Assembly: GCA_018881555.1 (NCBI GenBank)
Contig: JACAXG010000106.1
Coordinates: forward strand, 1,426,001-1,490,000
DNA length: 64,000 nt
Direction: 5' to 3'
From: Amblyornis subalaris
Lineage: Eukaryota; Chordata; Aves; Passeriformes; Ptilonorhynchidae
Each line of letters starts with the position of its first letter. Within the stretch, counting starts at the first letter, position 1. Below are positions 50,313 to 62,100 of the stretch, piece by piece. Position numbers and translations under genes: made by a program. The notes beneath the pieces are model-generated. The model was not told the origin of the DNA, did no database searches, and saw only the letters and a program-made list of their open reading frames with translations.

Positions 50313-50562
50313 CCTGTGAAGGGTAAAAAAAAACCAACCAACCATGAGCACTTCGTCATGATACTGAATTCGGTTTTTGTCCAAACCTGNGAAAACACCT
50401 AAGTGCATAGAGCTTTTTTTACTCATGGCTACTATATCCAGTTATCACATGCCTCCAAGTGGGACGTGGAGACACACTTGTGTATTCATGAGATCACTTC
50501 TCCGAGGCTGTTCACGTATGGTGTTTGCGAGCCACGCGGCCTGCTTTCCTCTGGGGACTGGG

Positions 50563-50583
50563 AAAAAAAAAAAAAAAAAAAAA
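50563..50583. repeat. Poly(A) run, 21 bases
   Basis: The longest homopolymer in the window, after GGGGACTGGG and before GAACAGC. No processed pseudogene is recognisable upstream. Confidence 0.9.
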
Positions 50584-53500
50584 GAACAGCTGAAAACTGA
50601 GCAAAAAACTATACAGGCTTTTTTTAAACATCCATTTCTAAAACTGAGTTTTTATCGTTTTCCCCCAAACTTCCTGGGACAAGTTCTTCCCGCTCTTCAT
50701 TCCGTAAGTGATAAAATGCAAATGTCAAACATTATTAGTTCTGTAGCATAAGTACTAATTTTTGGTTTTTCTAAGCAGTTTATATAGGAAATTCTGGAAC
50801 GTTTCCAGTCATCTTCACTATCATTTAGTCCTTAAAACCCAGAACAGACATTTAAACTGAAAAACATTATATCTTGTGTGCAGATGCACATGCAGCACCA
50901 TCAGAAGATGAATAGTTGTAGTCTTGAACTGGCGTCGCTGTGAAATAGACTCTGTATAATTACATAAGAAAGCATTTCAACAAAAAACTGCATCTTGGGC
51001 ACTCCTTTGTGTGGAGAGGAGTGAGCTGCAGAAGGAGAAAAGTCCACAAGTGATTAGCAGTTGATTTCCATGAGAAATTTCCAACACCTCTAATTTGATT
51101 TCTCTTTCTTTTCTTTAATGAATACTTTCCTCAGTGATGTTGTTTGTTGTTTAAGATACCTCCCAGCATCATTTTTAATGTCATTACAATATGCAGGCTC
51201 TGCAGTTTGGCGAACTTAAATACCAGACAGCTCATAAAAAACTGTGGCTCTTATGGCACTACAGATAGCAGCTTCTCTATTAGATTTGTACTACTTTAAT
51301 GCTGCCTTTTCTATATCTCAAGGCTGTTTCATGCAAATATTTTAGCTTAGGTATTCTCACAAACAAGCAGCTGTAACATTTCGGTAACTTTGTTTTAAAA
51401 GAAAGACTTTTGAACNTGTAGGAAATATTAGTACATCAAACAAAGTGAAAGACAAGGTAGTTTAACTTGTTGGTTTGTTTGCTGAAACTCTAAAGTAAAT
51501 ATACTGTAGCTAAAAGTGTTCCATTTTTATCTGCCTGCTGCAGTAATGGCTGTGTTACTTCAGGGCTTACACTTCAATAATTGATCAGGGTTTGTATAGC
51601 ACCGGCTAAGAGCAAAAATAAGAGTGTTGCTTTGAACAAACTGCTGCAATGTTATAGCATTAGGCACAGAAACAAGATTCTGGAAATATAGATATATAAA
51701 AAACAGGAAAAAGATGGATAAGTTGGAGTGGTAAATACTGCTTCAGGCTAGAAAGTAATGAGAATTTTTCCATAGAGAGTTTTGACCTGCTATTCAAAAA
51801 TTGTTTCTTGTCTTAATAAATCCTAAAAGTGTAATTTACTTGCAAAAGGGAAAGAACAAAGGCACCAAAATTCTTTTGATAACAACACTTGTTAAGGTTG
51901 ATAAGTTGGGTTTCAAATGTGTGAAGAAAAATGTGTGACAGTTTGTTTTAAGGTGACAACCTAAGTGTTCAGATACTTCCATCTTGTGCTGTTTATAAAG
52001 CAGTACTCTAGTAAATGCTTTACACATGTATATTAGAAGTGGAAACAATAGATAACGTATCTTCCCATCAAATTTTACAAAAGCTTTAGTATCTCTTTAC
52101 AATTTTACAAAATCATTGGTATATTTTATCTATTAAATTAAGGTTATTTCAGAACATGGTCACTATAAATCAAAGATACAGGGAATATTTCTTTCTTTTT
52201 GGCAATGAATTATTTTGAGTCTTCATTTTGGAAGTGTGTTTTATTAGTTTCAAGGTTCTATATTGACTTTGACAGACCCAGCTTTACTACTAAATAAAGG
52301 ACACATAGAATATTTACTCTGCTGCTAAAAATTAAAGTTGAATTGCTAAAACGTGAGAAATTCTCAATAAAAGATGAAAATGCCATCTTTAATCTGTTCT
52401 TCACAGAGCAGGTTCCTCCCAAGTGGATAATTTTGAATAGCATAGGTACCATAATGTCTTTTAACTTTATGGGTTTGTCAAATATGTTAAATTATGGCTA
52501 AATGATAGGAAACTTAATTTATATACAATTCGGTATGGTTATCTCAAACTGAGTGTACACAAAGGAAACCAGGGATGAAACTGTATTTGAGGGCACTTCA
52601 TGTTTAACTACCTGATATAGCTGTTGAAAGTCTGTAGGTTATTTTCAAACGTACTCATGAATAAATATTACTGTGTTTGATTACTACAGCAACCTAAAAT
52701 TTCTGCAAGAATAGGAAAAAGGGCTTGATAGTTACAGCCTTCTCCTCCTCCCTTCGTGTACATAGCAGTAAATGAAAAAGTATTAACTGGTTTTCAAATA
52801 GTGTAGGCAGNGTTGCATGACATATGGTAGTTTGTTGTTATTGAGTACTTCACAATATTACATGGATGTTGGTCTCAAATGCACGACATTTTTATATATA
52901 TAAAAGTATATAAAAGAAAAAGAGCACAATTCATGAACCTCTCGCTATCTGCCCATGGGAAGTCCTGGGTACCACACCTCATTGTAATTATTGTCTGGCA
53001 GTGGTGTTTTGTGCTCAAGTCACTTGGGTGCTAAAAACAAAGCACAAAACCAAACAAAACCTTCCCTAGTGTTGTTTTGAAGTGACGCCACTTCAGTGGC
53101 ATTTAGCAAAAAACCTGCTCAGATGGCAGAGAAGTTGCTCCAGCGGAATTTGATAAAAAGCCAATTGCATGGTATTAAGCCACATTCCTATTGAGAATTT
53201 GTATTGACAATGTATTGCCTCCTTTAAGAAATATTACTTGAAAACCTAATGAGAAAAATATGTAAATGTTCAAATTCCAATTAACATCACCTTCCGCCAT
53301 TTTAATCCAACTTCGTTCGTTCAGTTTTTCCCATGTCCATCTAATGGACCATGAAGTCTACTAATTTTCAAGATTTAAGAGCTAAAATTCCTGCAAAGCC
53401 CTGCAAATGGGTTGCTGTTCAGGATAACCATGGTGTATCTTGTCAGATCTGTTACCGTGATACTCCTAAGTGTGATGACACCCCCGTATTTTGTATAAAT

Positions 53501-55410
53501 AATTAACAGCTCCTATGGAAATCCAAATTTGACTCAACTACGGGTTTAAAACCGCTTGAAGTTCAAGATATTCAAGGTTAAGATCTTGTTTTGTCCAATT
53601 TCTGTTCCTATTTCAAGTTGTAGCTAACAATATCAGAGCTAAAATTAAGATGAATAGAGGAAAAAATACTACTTTCCAGAAGGCGAGGCTGGGTATTTGG
53701 AGAACAAAAATGAGACGATACTTGCAGCAGATTGGGAAATGCTGTTTTGGTGGGTGGGTGGTCCCTGTGAGACAACCCCAGCTCTGCTCCCATCCTGGAG
53801 CTCAGCAGAGCTGCCATGGTCTTGTGCAGGAGTTAGGACAGCAGCAGGTTTACATCATGAGGCCAAAATCCTGCCCTTCCAGAAGTGGAAATTCCAGTAT
53901 TTGTGGGGAAGAGCAAAGCTTTGAAATGTAAACAGATTTAATGACCTGTGTCCGACATCATGCTGCCTCCATTAATAGGTAACCTCGGAAAAATAAAGGG
54001 AGCCATTGCTTGTGCCAGGGAGATCATTCTTGTGGCACAGACAGAGCAGGCAGCATTTTAGTGCTTCTGCAGAGAGAAAGGCTGGACCTTTAGGTGGACT
54101 CCCTTAGGTTGTACCAGAATGATGTGATTTCTTCCAGAAATCACCCCTGATGTGCTAAGAGTATCAGAGCCAGGAGATCTGCAGGTCTGAGATTCTCCAT
54201 GTCCTCCTGAAATAGTTCTGAAAGATGTGGAAAGGGAAAGGAAGATAATGTTGCAATTAAATCATTGTCTACATTGCTTATCACTGAGCACTGGAAGTGG
54301 TAAATCAGTGGCAACTTTTAAGATTCCATTCAAAGATTAGTGCATTTGGGCAGACACTGCTTTATGGATTAATGTTGTTTTCATGGTTTTTAAACTCTTG
54401 GTACAAGCACGAGTGTTTATCTTGAAAAGTAAAGGTGGTTTATTCTCTTCAATGCAGAAGAAAACCCAAAAATATACTTTTAGGTTGCAGTTCTGAATTT
54501 GAGCCATGGATGTTATCTTGACTAAGATTCATTGTTTATAATCATTATTACCAAGCCCTCCTCAAGTTTATACTATTGTGTTAGGCTGTAATGGGGTTTT
54601 GAGTACCATTTTTTTCTGCCTTTAAATAATATAACACTTAAGACCTACATACAAATCAGATATTGTGATTGGGAATTTTCAACATATTACACTATGTTTC
54701 ACCTCTGAGTACAGCCTTCTTCTGGAAGACAAAAATTAAAACTTTTGATTTTGTGTAGAAAGAGGTTAAACAAAGGAATGTCCAGCAACTGGGTTATATT
54801 TTGCCAACCCACCCTTAAAATTGAATATAAGACAGAAATCTGCCAGTAACCATGAAAATGTCCATAGCACATGTTCTTTACTATGATTTGTCAATATTGC
54901 AAAGCACAAGGAGCAGGTGGCAAATGCTGTAAATGGTCAGTCATGTTTTTTAAGTGGACTGCCTTAGAATGATGAGCAATAATCTATCAATTAAAAAAGA
55001 TAACCTGATCCATTGATGATCCTATCCAACCACTGCAGTTGATATCAAAGCCAAATTCTGTTGCGTAGGGAAAAGCCTTTTGTCATAGCAACACATTCAC
55101 ACAAGTAGCAGTTGCATGCATAACATGAGAAACAAAACCAAATAAAATTACTATTATTTATATGTGGTTTTTATCTAATAGTAACACAAAACATGCCAGA
55201 CACTTCCAAGACACACATTTAGAGGCCAAAGCCTTTCCTTACCCCGAGTAATTGTCTTCTGAACAGAGCTATAAATGTAAAGGAAGACAAAGAAGAAACT
55301 TGTACAGTTACAGACATAATTTTTTTTAGCTGTGTACTTTTCTTTTTTAGATCCTTTATTCTGGGGATAAATGTAAAGTTTAGGGAAAGGACATGGGGAA
55401 GCTTATTAAC

Positions 55411-55460
55411 AGAAAGAAAGAAAAGAGATGTAGAAGAAAGGGAGAAGAGAAAGGATTAAG
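55411..55460 (+). repeat. Purine-rich tract
   Basis: AGAAAGAAAGAAAAGAG and GAAGAAAGGGAGAAGAGAAA patterns with almost no pyrimidines. No function is evident. Confidence 0.8.
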
Positions 55461-56182
55461 GACAGGATTGTTGAACAGGAAAGAAGGGATAGCACGAAGA
55501 GTGTTTCATACATTTTAAAATGTCATTATGGGTTGAATAAGGCACTCAGAAGTTAGAAAATATCAGAACAAAATTAATTTAAATGATCACTGCATTCACA
55601 AATGTGTGTCATGATAGAGCATTCNGTGATGGGATCACACTGCTTTTATCAGAGCATTCTAGATCCTTCATCAAACAGAATATAGTCTTTGGGTAAATCA
55701 GGTATTTGACTGTGTCTTCCACAAGGAACTAGTAAGATGACTGCAGAAAAAAAAGCAAGTTGAGATATGGAAAGCAGAGCCAGATCAGGCCTCTCTCATA
55801 GTGCTAAAATCAACTCTTTCCATCCCCAATCCTTGCTTTTCTCTTTATGGTTCCTCACTACTGACATGCTCTTCATTTGCTGGGGNTCTGACTTGAGACC
55901 CCAAGAAGCCACAGCACAACTGCACCAAATTAGTAGATACTTCTGATCCTAATCTCTTTGCTCCCAAAATTTCCCACCGTGGACATTTCAGCTGAAGGAA
56001 TGACACCCTCTTGTTTCCAATGGGCCTTGCATAATTCCGAATAGAACCTAAGTACTGTGGTACAGATGGTGAGAGAGTTGTAAAATGAAAAACTGGATAG
56101 CTTTGCACCAAACCAATCATTTGTGCTGTGAATGAGGCAGGAATCTATGTAAAATGTCTGTATGTGGACATGGGATTAAGAG

Positions 56183-56226
<44 letters not shown>
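56183..56226. repeat. (AGAT)11 microsatellite
   Basis: Eleven perfect AGAT units are followed by decaying GGAT and GGTT variants up to about 56262. It is likely length-polymorphic. Confidence 0.97.
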
Positions 56227-56262
56227 GGATGGTTAGAAAGCTAGGTGGATGGATAGACGGAT

Positions 56263-58300
56263 AATGAACACAGGCATTATGCAGACTGTAAAATTATTTG
56301 TTTTCCAAACTTCATAATGTTCGTAATAGTTTGTGTATATATATAATATGTATTACAGTATAATTTATGTAATAGAAATATTACTTGTACATTTATGCTT
56401 GAGTACTCTCTGCTGAGGATGCTTCCCAATTTTATAAAAATCTGTTTAGCCTTTGTCTATTCTAAAAGGGTGGTTTTGAGGATGTTTTTGGAGGAGGAAA
56501 GTGTCAGCCATCTCTGGAGTTGCACCAATTTATTTGTTTAACAGACACGTTAAAAACTAATGCAAAGCGTAGCAGGAACTATTTTCACCCAGCCATCAGA
56601 CTCGCTGAAGCAATTCACTGTTTACATTACTGGTTCATACCTTCATTTTGCACAAGAGCAACTACATCACTTCATCTGCTCTGGTGCAAATCCTGCAGCA
56701 GTCTTAAATGCAAAAAAGGCCTGGTACTTAAAATATGAGAGATCCCTATTTGGCATAAGAGAGGCAGTAACAAGAAATCCCAATGTTGCCTCTGTATTTT
56801 GAAAATGTTGGGGTTTAGCACCAAAAATAACCTGCTCTGCATCAAGTACTGGTTTGCTTTACTGCTTCTTTTTTTTTCCTCCCCCCAGCTCTCCCCCCCC
56901 ACCCAGGCTGGCCTCCTCTCTTTATTTGTATAAATAATTGAGGATGCAATTATTTATGGCTGCACATAAGGATTCTAGATGTCTAACTATCTATCTGTGC
57001 CCACAGATCAGATAGTTTGTTATCTATATCACTATTTGCACCTGCAAGTCATTGTGCTTGGAAATTATCTCCTCATCTAATTTTGTGCACAAACAGAGGT
57101 TGAATTAAAGCTGCTTTAGAAAGAAAGCCCCTTCTGTAGAGTGAGTGCACAGACCCAGCACTTCCATGGCTTGTAGGTTTTTGTCTAGATTCATAAAAAT
57201 ACCTGNTGCCATCTAAAATACCTTGTCTTGAGCACCTTCTCTATTTTTTCAGGTCCACATGTAGGACCTGGTAAAATGTGGTTGGGTGTAAGCACTGAAC
57301 AGCCCTTGGTGCTGGATTGGATCGTGCATGGGATGTGTAATTGGAGGTTTTTGCTACCATTGTGCTGCTTTTGAGGAAAACAACACAAAGGCTGACCAAG
57401 ACCCTCTTAAAAGTGAGCACATTCATGATGTGCAACACTTCTCTGAGCAGAAACCCAGCCCTGACTCTGGTCCTGGCTCTTCCTCTTGCTTAAACCCCAG
57501 CCCTCTATCTTGGGCATTTTCCTTCTGAATCATAATTGTGCAATCTGTTTCTCGTTTTAGCACAAAAATCTTCTCGAAATGGAGCAGGCTAACTTTAAAC
57601 AAGCTGCATTTTTCATGAATCAGGTTGTAAAGTTCACTCTGCCATAGAGCAGGCATGTCCTTGCAAAATTCTGTGTTTAAAAAGAAAAAAATAAAAAGAG
57701 CTATCTAAAGATGGATGGTATGATATGTCAGGCTTACAAATACATTTTTCTGTAAACATACTGGGGTTAGAAAATCGGGTCTCAACTGTTCAAAACACTT
57801 TTGAACAGCCAAGAAGAAATGATGTTTACCATTTTACGAACGCTACGGATACTTTATTGTCTGAGTGGCTTCCATGCACTCCAATAAATTTAAATTGGAT
57901 ATTTGCTGTCCAAATTGACAGTGGGTGATTAAGCCAAAAATAAGAGCATTCGCCTTTAAATTTTAGCTGTGGCATCATGTTATATTCCCAACATTATGTT
58001 ACGTTGCATCAAGGCAGTCACTACAGACCAAAATTTTGATGGATATAAAGCAGATCAAAAGGGTATAGTGATTTTGAAGTCAGTGACAATAGATGCCTCA
58101 ATATTTGTACATTTCTGCTAAAGAGACTTGCATTATTTTGTCAGTTTGTTTCATTTTCGGGGTATTCAGAAATGATATTCATTCTTTGATATAAGCCTTA
58201 AATTGTACAATTTAAGAAAACTGACTGAAAAAGATAAATTAAATGGGTAGAAATATTTTCAAATCAAAGAACAACTGACATATATAAAAATGATGTATGT
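56263..58300. other. Intron stretch without genes
   Basis: No supported gene. A C-rich run at 56879-56904, following poly(T), is the only compositional oddity; read on the minus strand it is G-rich. Confidence 0.6.
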
Positions 58301-58535
58301 TTCTTACATAGTCCACAGGGAGAATTCTGCAGGCTTGCTATGATCTCTACAATTTGCCTCCGGGCAAACGAGGCTTTGGGATATTCTATTATTCCTTTGG
58401 TCTGTTTATCATGGAAACTGATGTACAAATCGAAGGTTCTTTTGGACCTTTCCTTTTGGTTTCCTGGATGTGCTGAGAATGAACTTATCACCTGTCCTCA
58501 CCTTCAGCGAAGTGCTTTGGGGAAGGTTCAGTGAC

Positions 58536-58587
58536 CAATAATCAATTATTATTGAGAAGCAATCAATTGCTAATCTCCATAATTATG
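58536..58587. promoter_or_regulatory. Cluster of three AT-rich palindromes with homeodomain-type cores
   Basis: CAATAATCAATTATTATTG at 58536-58554 has 7-bp inverted arms. GCAATCAATTGC at 58559-58570 is an inverted repeat with a 2-bp centre. CATAATTATG at 58578-58587 is a perfect palindrome. All carry TAAT/ATTA or ATCAAT cores of the kind bound by homeodomain, POU or CUT proteins. Confidence 0.45.
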
Positions 58588-58935
58588 CACATCTAAACAC
58601 TATGAACAAGAAAGAGAAACAAAGCTGCACTCCAAGCATTGCCTTGTTAGCAGTATTTTGTTAACACAGGCTCTAAAAAAAGCTGCCGCAGCTGGTAGCA
58701 CAAATGTGTTTCCAGTATTCAGGCCATCAACGTGATTCGTCGCTAAATGTATAGAATCAGCTTCTTGCTAAAAACTACAATTACAGGTGATATACAGATT
58801 GAAATCACAGGGCTGGTTTGTCGAAGAAAATTGTCCTAATGATGGGTTTTCGGATCGGGAATGCAGCTCTTTTCTTCCTCTGTGATGGGTACTGAAGGCA
58901 GCTGCACCTGCCTCTGTGCTGTATTCTGCCGCACT

Positions 58936-58959
58936 TAATGATATCTGATGATATCATTA
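58936..58959. promoter_or_regulatory. Perfect 10-bp inverted repeat
   Basis: TAATGATATC (58936-58945) and GATATCATTA (58950-58959) are exact reverse complements separated by TGAT. This fits a dimeric transcription-factor site better than a hairpin, since the arms are short and AT-rich. Confidence 0.6.
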
Positions 58960-59110
58960 GGCAAAGTGTTCATAAACAGATGTTGAGCCTGTGCCTAAAT
59001 GCTGTCAGATGAGCGGTTGCTGGCCTGAAACAGTATTATTTATATAGAACATTTACGTTTGTTATGTTAATAACCCCACTATTAGCTCTCTGGATGTTGC
59101 GATAGGAATG

Positions 59111-62100
59111 TAAATGTAGTTAATATGAATAACAACCTCTTTACTCTTTGTGCTGCAGTTGAGTATAACTTTTAGGCTTTTAGAGAGAAACAAAGATTCC
59201 CCCCACCAAGTCCTTTTGACTTCATGATTTTTTTTGGCACCGTTCGAAATTTTGATCAGCAGATAAATGGTAAGAATCTGTAGGACAGATGTTAAAGACT
59301 GGAATTTGTTTCTCTTAACACTTCATGTTTTCAAGAAATTCGAGTATTTATGTGTTTTCTGGTAATTCCCGGACCCAGTTCATTACCCTAATATGTCAGA
59401 GTTTTGATTGTAGACACTAAATTGACAAACACCCGTTAAAAATAAAAATAAAAAGTACTATAGCAACTAGAATTATCATCTGTATCTCTAAAGATTATCT
59501 TCCCCGATTGTTTAATTTATTTCACAACAATAACTGAATATTGGGGACACCACTTCACTCAATATTCATCTTTTTTTGTTTAATCTTTCAGTCTGCTGTT
59601 ATTCTAGCAGCGCTTGAAATACTGCTTTACAATTGCTGAGGGTTTATTTAGCCAAAGTTGCATTTTATACCTCATAGTTAATTCATGTAGAGTAAGTTAT
59701 GTAAATTTTGACAGTCATCAAAATGTGCAGTGTTTCTCTAAAATACAGCTTACTCGCGATAGCTCTGTTATAAAAATATCATTGGTGCCTTTATAATTTT
59801 ATTTCATATTTTAACTCTTTCTGAATAGGGTTTGGGAGTGGAGGTGCACGTTGAAAGGAGGGGTTTCGTGTGGGTTTCTATAGCAGATGATGATGGTGTT
59901 TCTGCTTTTACACGTGTAAAGTATTATTAACCGATGTGCTGCTCTAACCGTGCTCTGGAACCACAGNAAACTGTTCTCTTCATTGTGTGCATTAATGCTT
60001 TTATAGTCCTCNGTGTGCAGGGAAATGTTAAGCATATCGCTGGCAGAGCATGCCTGTAGCATAAGGAATGAGATTATTCCTTTTTTTCCCCCCTCCATGT
60101 GAACTCCTGTGTGGTTTTGTTCACTTACCCCTAAAATCTGTAGCTCTCTCCCCCGTTTGTGTGTCCCTTCAGATGAGTAGCCTGCTCCACATTACACTGA
60201 AAGGCGCAGTTAGGGGGCAAATATATGTTTGGTGCCTCTTACAAGAAGAAATTANATAGAGAGTCCCAGTGTTTGGCGACCCAAGAAGACAATGAAAGGG
60301 CCAACTAGACCCTTGGAAGGGAATTGAAAGGCACCCAGTTAAGGGAATTGGCTGCTTGGGATGGGAAAGAGGAAGGGATACAAGGGAAGAAGTAAGGATT
60401 TAGGAAGTGTTCTTGAAAAAGAAACCCATAGCCTTTCTCAGGTAGTGTGCTGGGTAGGTACCCAAATGCCTCCAGTGCCATTAAACCATCCAAGTTTCCC
60501 TCTCAGGTGGAAAGAAAATGCTGGTAACTGGGTAGAAATATCAGANACTTGTTTGGTGTGCATGTTGGGGCTTGGCTCCTGAAGGAGTTGAGGTGCCACC
60601 CTAAGGAACACGGAGGAGGGTGTAAGATCGGAAAAGCAGTCCTGTGCTGTTGGATTTTGGTTTGGTTTTTTGTTTTTTTTTTTTGCTAAGTGAAATCTCC
60701 TTTGCCTCAATGCCTTGGCAATCTGTGCATTCACTGAGTTTATTTTCATTNGGCTGGTAATGAGGACACTGGAGCATGTCTTAAGACAGGTTTAAACTTT
60801 TGAGACCTGAAGTGTNTGCGTGTACCTAAAAGGACAATATTTCTGTAGCTCCATCTGGTCCCATCTACTGTTGTTCTTGTACATACTCTATTGTAATCAG
60901 TGGAAGTCAAGTGAATATTAAGGCTAAAGGGTCACATCATGAAAGAAAGATAAATTTTGTACAATAGACCCATTACAATTTGTGAGTAATCAGCCTTTCA
61001 AGAAGAGACTTTAGAAAGCACAATGTAAATGCATTGCTATTTCCCCTTAAATATTTATTATATGTTGTATTATTAGGTTATCTGATATTAGAAAGGAATA
61101 AAGAAAAATGGCAAAACAGGATATTAAAATTCTTACTTTTTATGTCCTTTCTTTTGCTGAATGTTGTTTTTAGATAGGTCCGAAGGAGACAGCAAATGTA
61201 GACGCTATTAGGCTTTAAACAATTCAAAAATCTGGAATTGGATCCGAACTTTGCAGTGTCTGCCCGATTTCAAATGAAAAGCAGGAATCAGTAAACCGTT
61301 TTTAAGTGGAACTGGTTTAATTGTGTTCAGATTCGTGGGCATTTGCTTGCTTTGAAGAGGTGCATTTTTGTGCAGACCTCCAGTGTCTGATGGCCTGAAG
61401 GAAAGCTGTCTAAGCGAAGAAAGAGAAGTGTAATGCTGGCGTGCATCAGTGGTGATGTTAACATATCACACTATCAGTTCATGTTGTGATGAGAACTGTT
61501 ATAAGTGCTTGGCAGAAATCACAGGTTACATCACAAAACATGCAAGACCAGAGAGGTCATCCTTTCAGTTATCAATAATATATCCTCTGAATTTTACTTC
61601 TGCAGCATTCAGACAGTCCCCCGCCCCAAGGTAAACACAGATTTCTGGCTTTATTTTTTTGTTTGAGTCTTTCTTCGTAGCATCCTGGTTTTATTGCATG
61701 GCACTATTTATAATATCTGTGGAGTGGATGAGATTTCTTTGTTTCATACATCTTTGCTGGTTCCTGCAGAAGGTGACATCACTTGTTCTATCTCTCAATA
61801 AGTATCGGTTCTATTTTTGTTTGCCGCAGTGCTGGCATTCAGTAACTTCAGGTGTCTAAAACAAAGCCTTTAGGTTAAAAAATTTCAGTATCTTGTGCCA
61901 AATTCTGTGATTTTACACTGATCAAAAAGCCAGACAAGGTTTGCTTAAGCCAATCCATCAAGGAAATTCAGTGGTATAGTGAGTGAAAGACAGCCTGGCT
62001 CATCAGATTATTAATGAGATAAATCTTATTTCATTAAAAACAATGTAGGCTTTGTCAGTCAATGGTTTTGCTGTTTATTAGCAAGAATTTAGTTAAACTT

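Larger units (their letters stand above)
50313..56182. other. Intron stretch without genes
   Basis: AT-rich sequence with no supported gene. A run of 21 A lies at 50563-50583 and a purine tract at 55411-55460. The 124-codon frame at 50377-50751 runs through the poly(A) and is incidental. The part at 54240-55380 is notably repeat-free by eye. Confidence 0.6.
58301..59110. promoter_or_regulatory. Candidate intronic enhancer (complex sequence with clustered TAAT-type palindromes)
   Basis: About 800 bp of complex sequence without recognisable repeats. It contains several isolated CpG sites (CATCAACGTGATTCGTCGC, TTTTCGGATCGGG) and the palindromes listed separately. Two overlapping plus-strand frames are open across 58310-58534, but neither has a recognisable product. 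Such texture is typical of conserved non-coding elements in long developmental introns, but conservation cannot be tested here. Confidence 0.35.

Noticed and set aside
56879..56904. C-rich run as a minus-strand G-quadruplex
   Set aside because: Only three separate runs are present, so folding would require splitting the 8-base run. Weaker than the two called near 12.1 and 13.0 kb.
58310..58480. Possible exon (STGRILQACYDLYNLPPGKR and onward) after TTCTTACATAG
   Set aside because: The pyrimidine tract before the AG is weak, no protein family is recognised, and a second frame is equally open. It fits a non-coding element better. A PhyloCSF test would settle it.
60255..60300. TTTGGCGACCC phrase, as in some retroviral primer-binding regions
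   Set aside because: No LTR ends, no polypurine tract and no gag- or pol-like frames were found around it; 11 bases are not enough.
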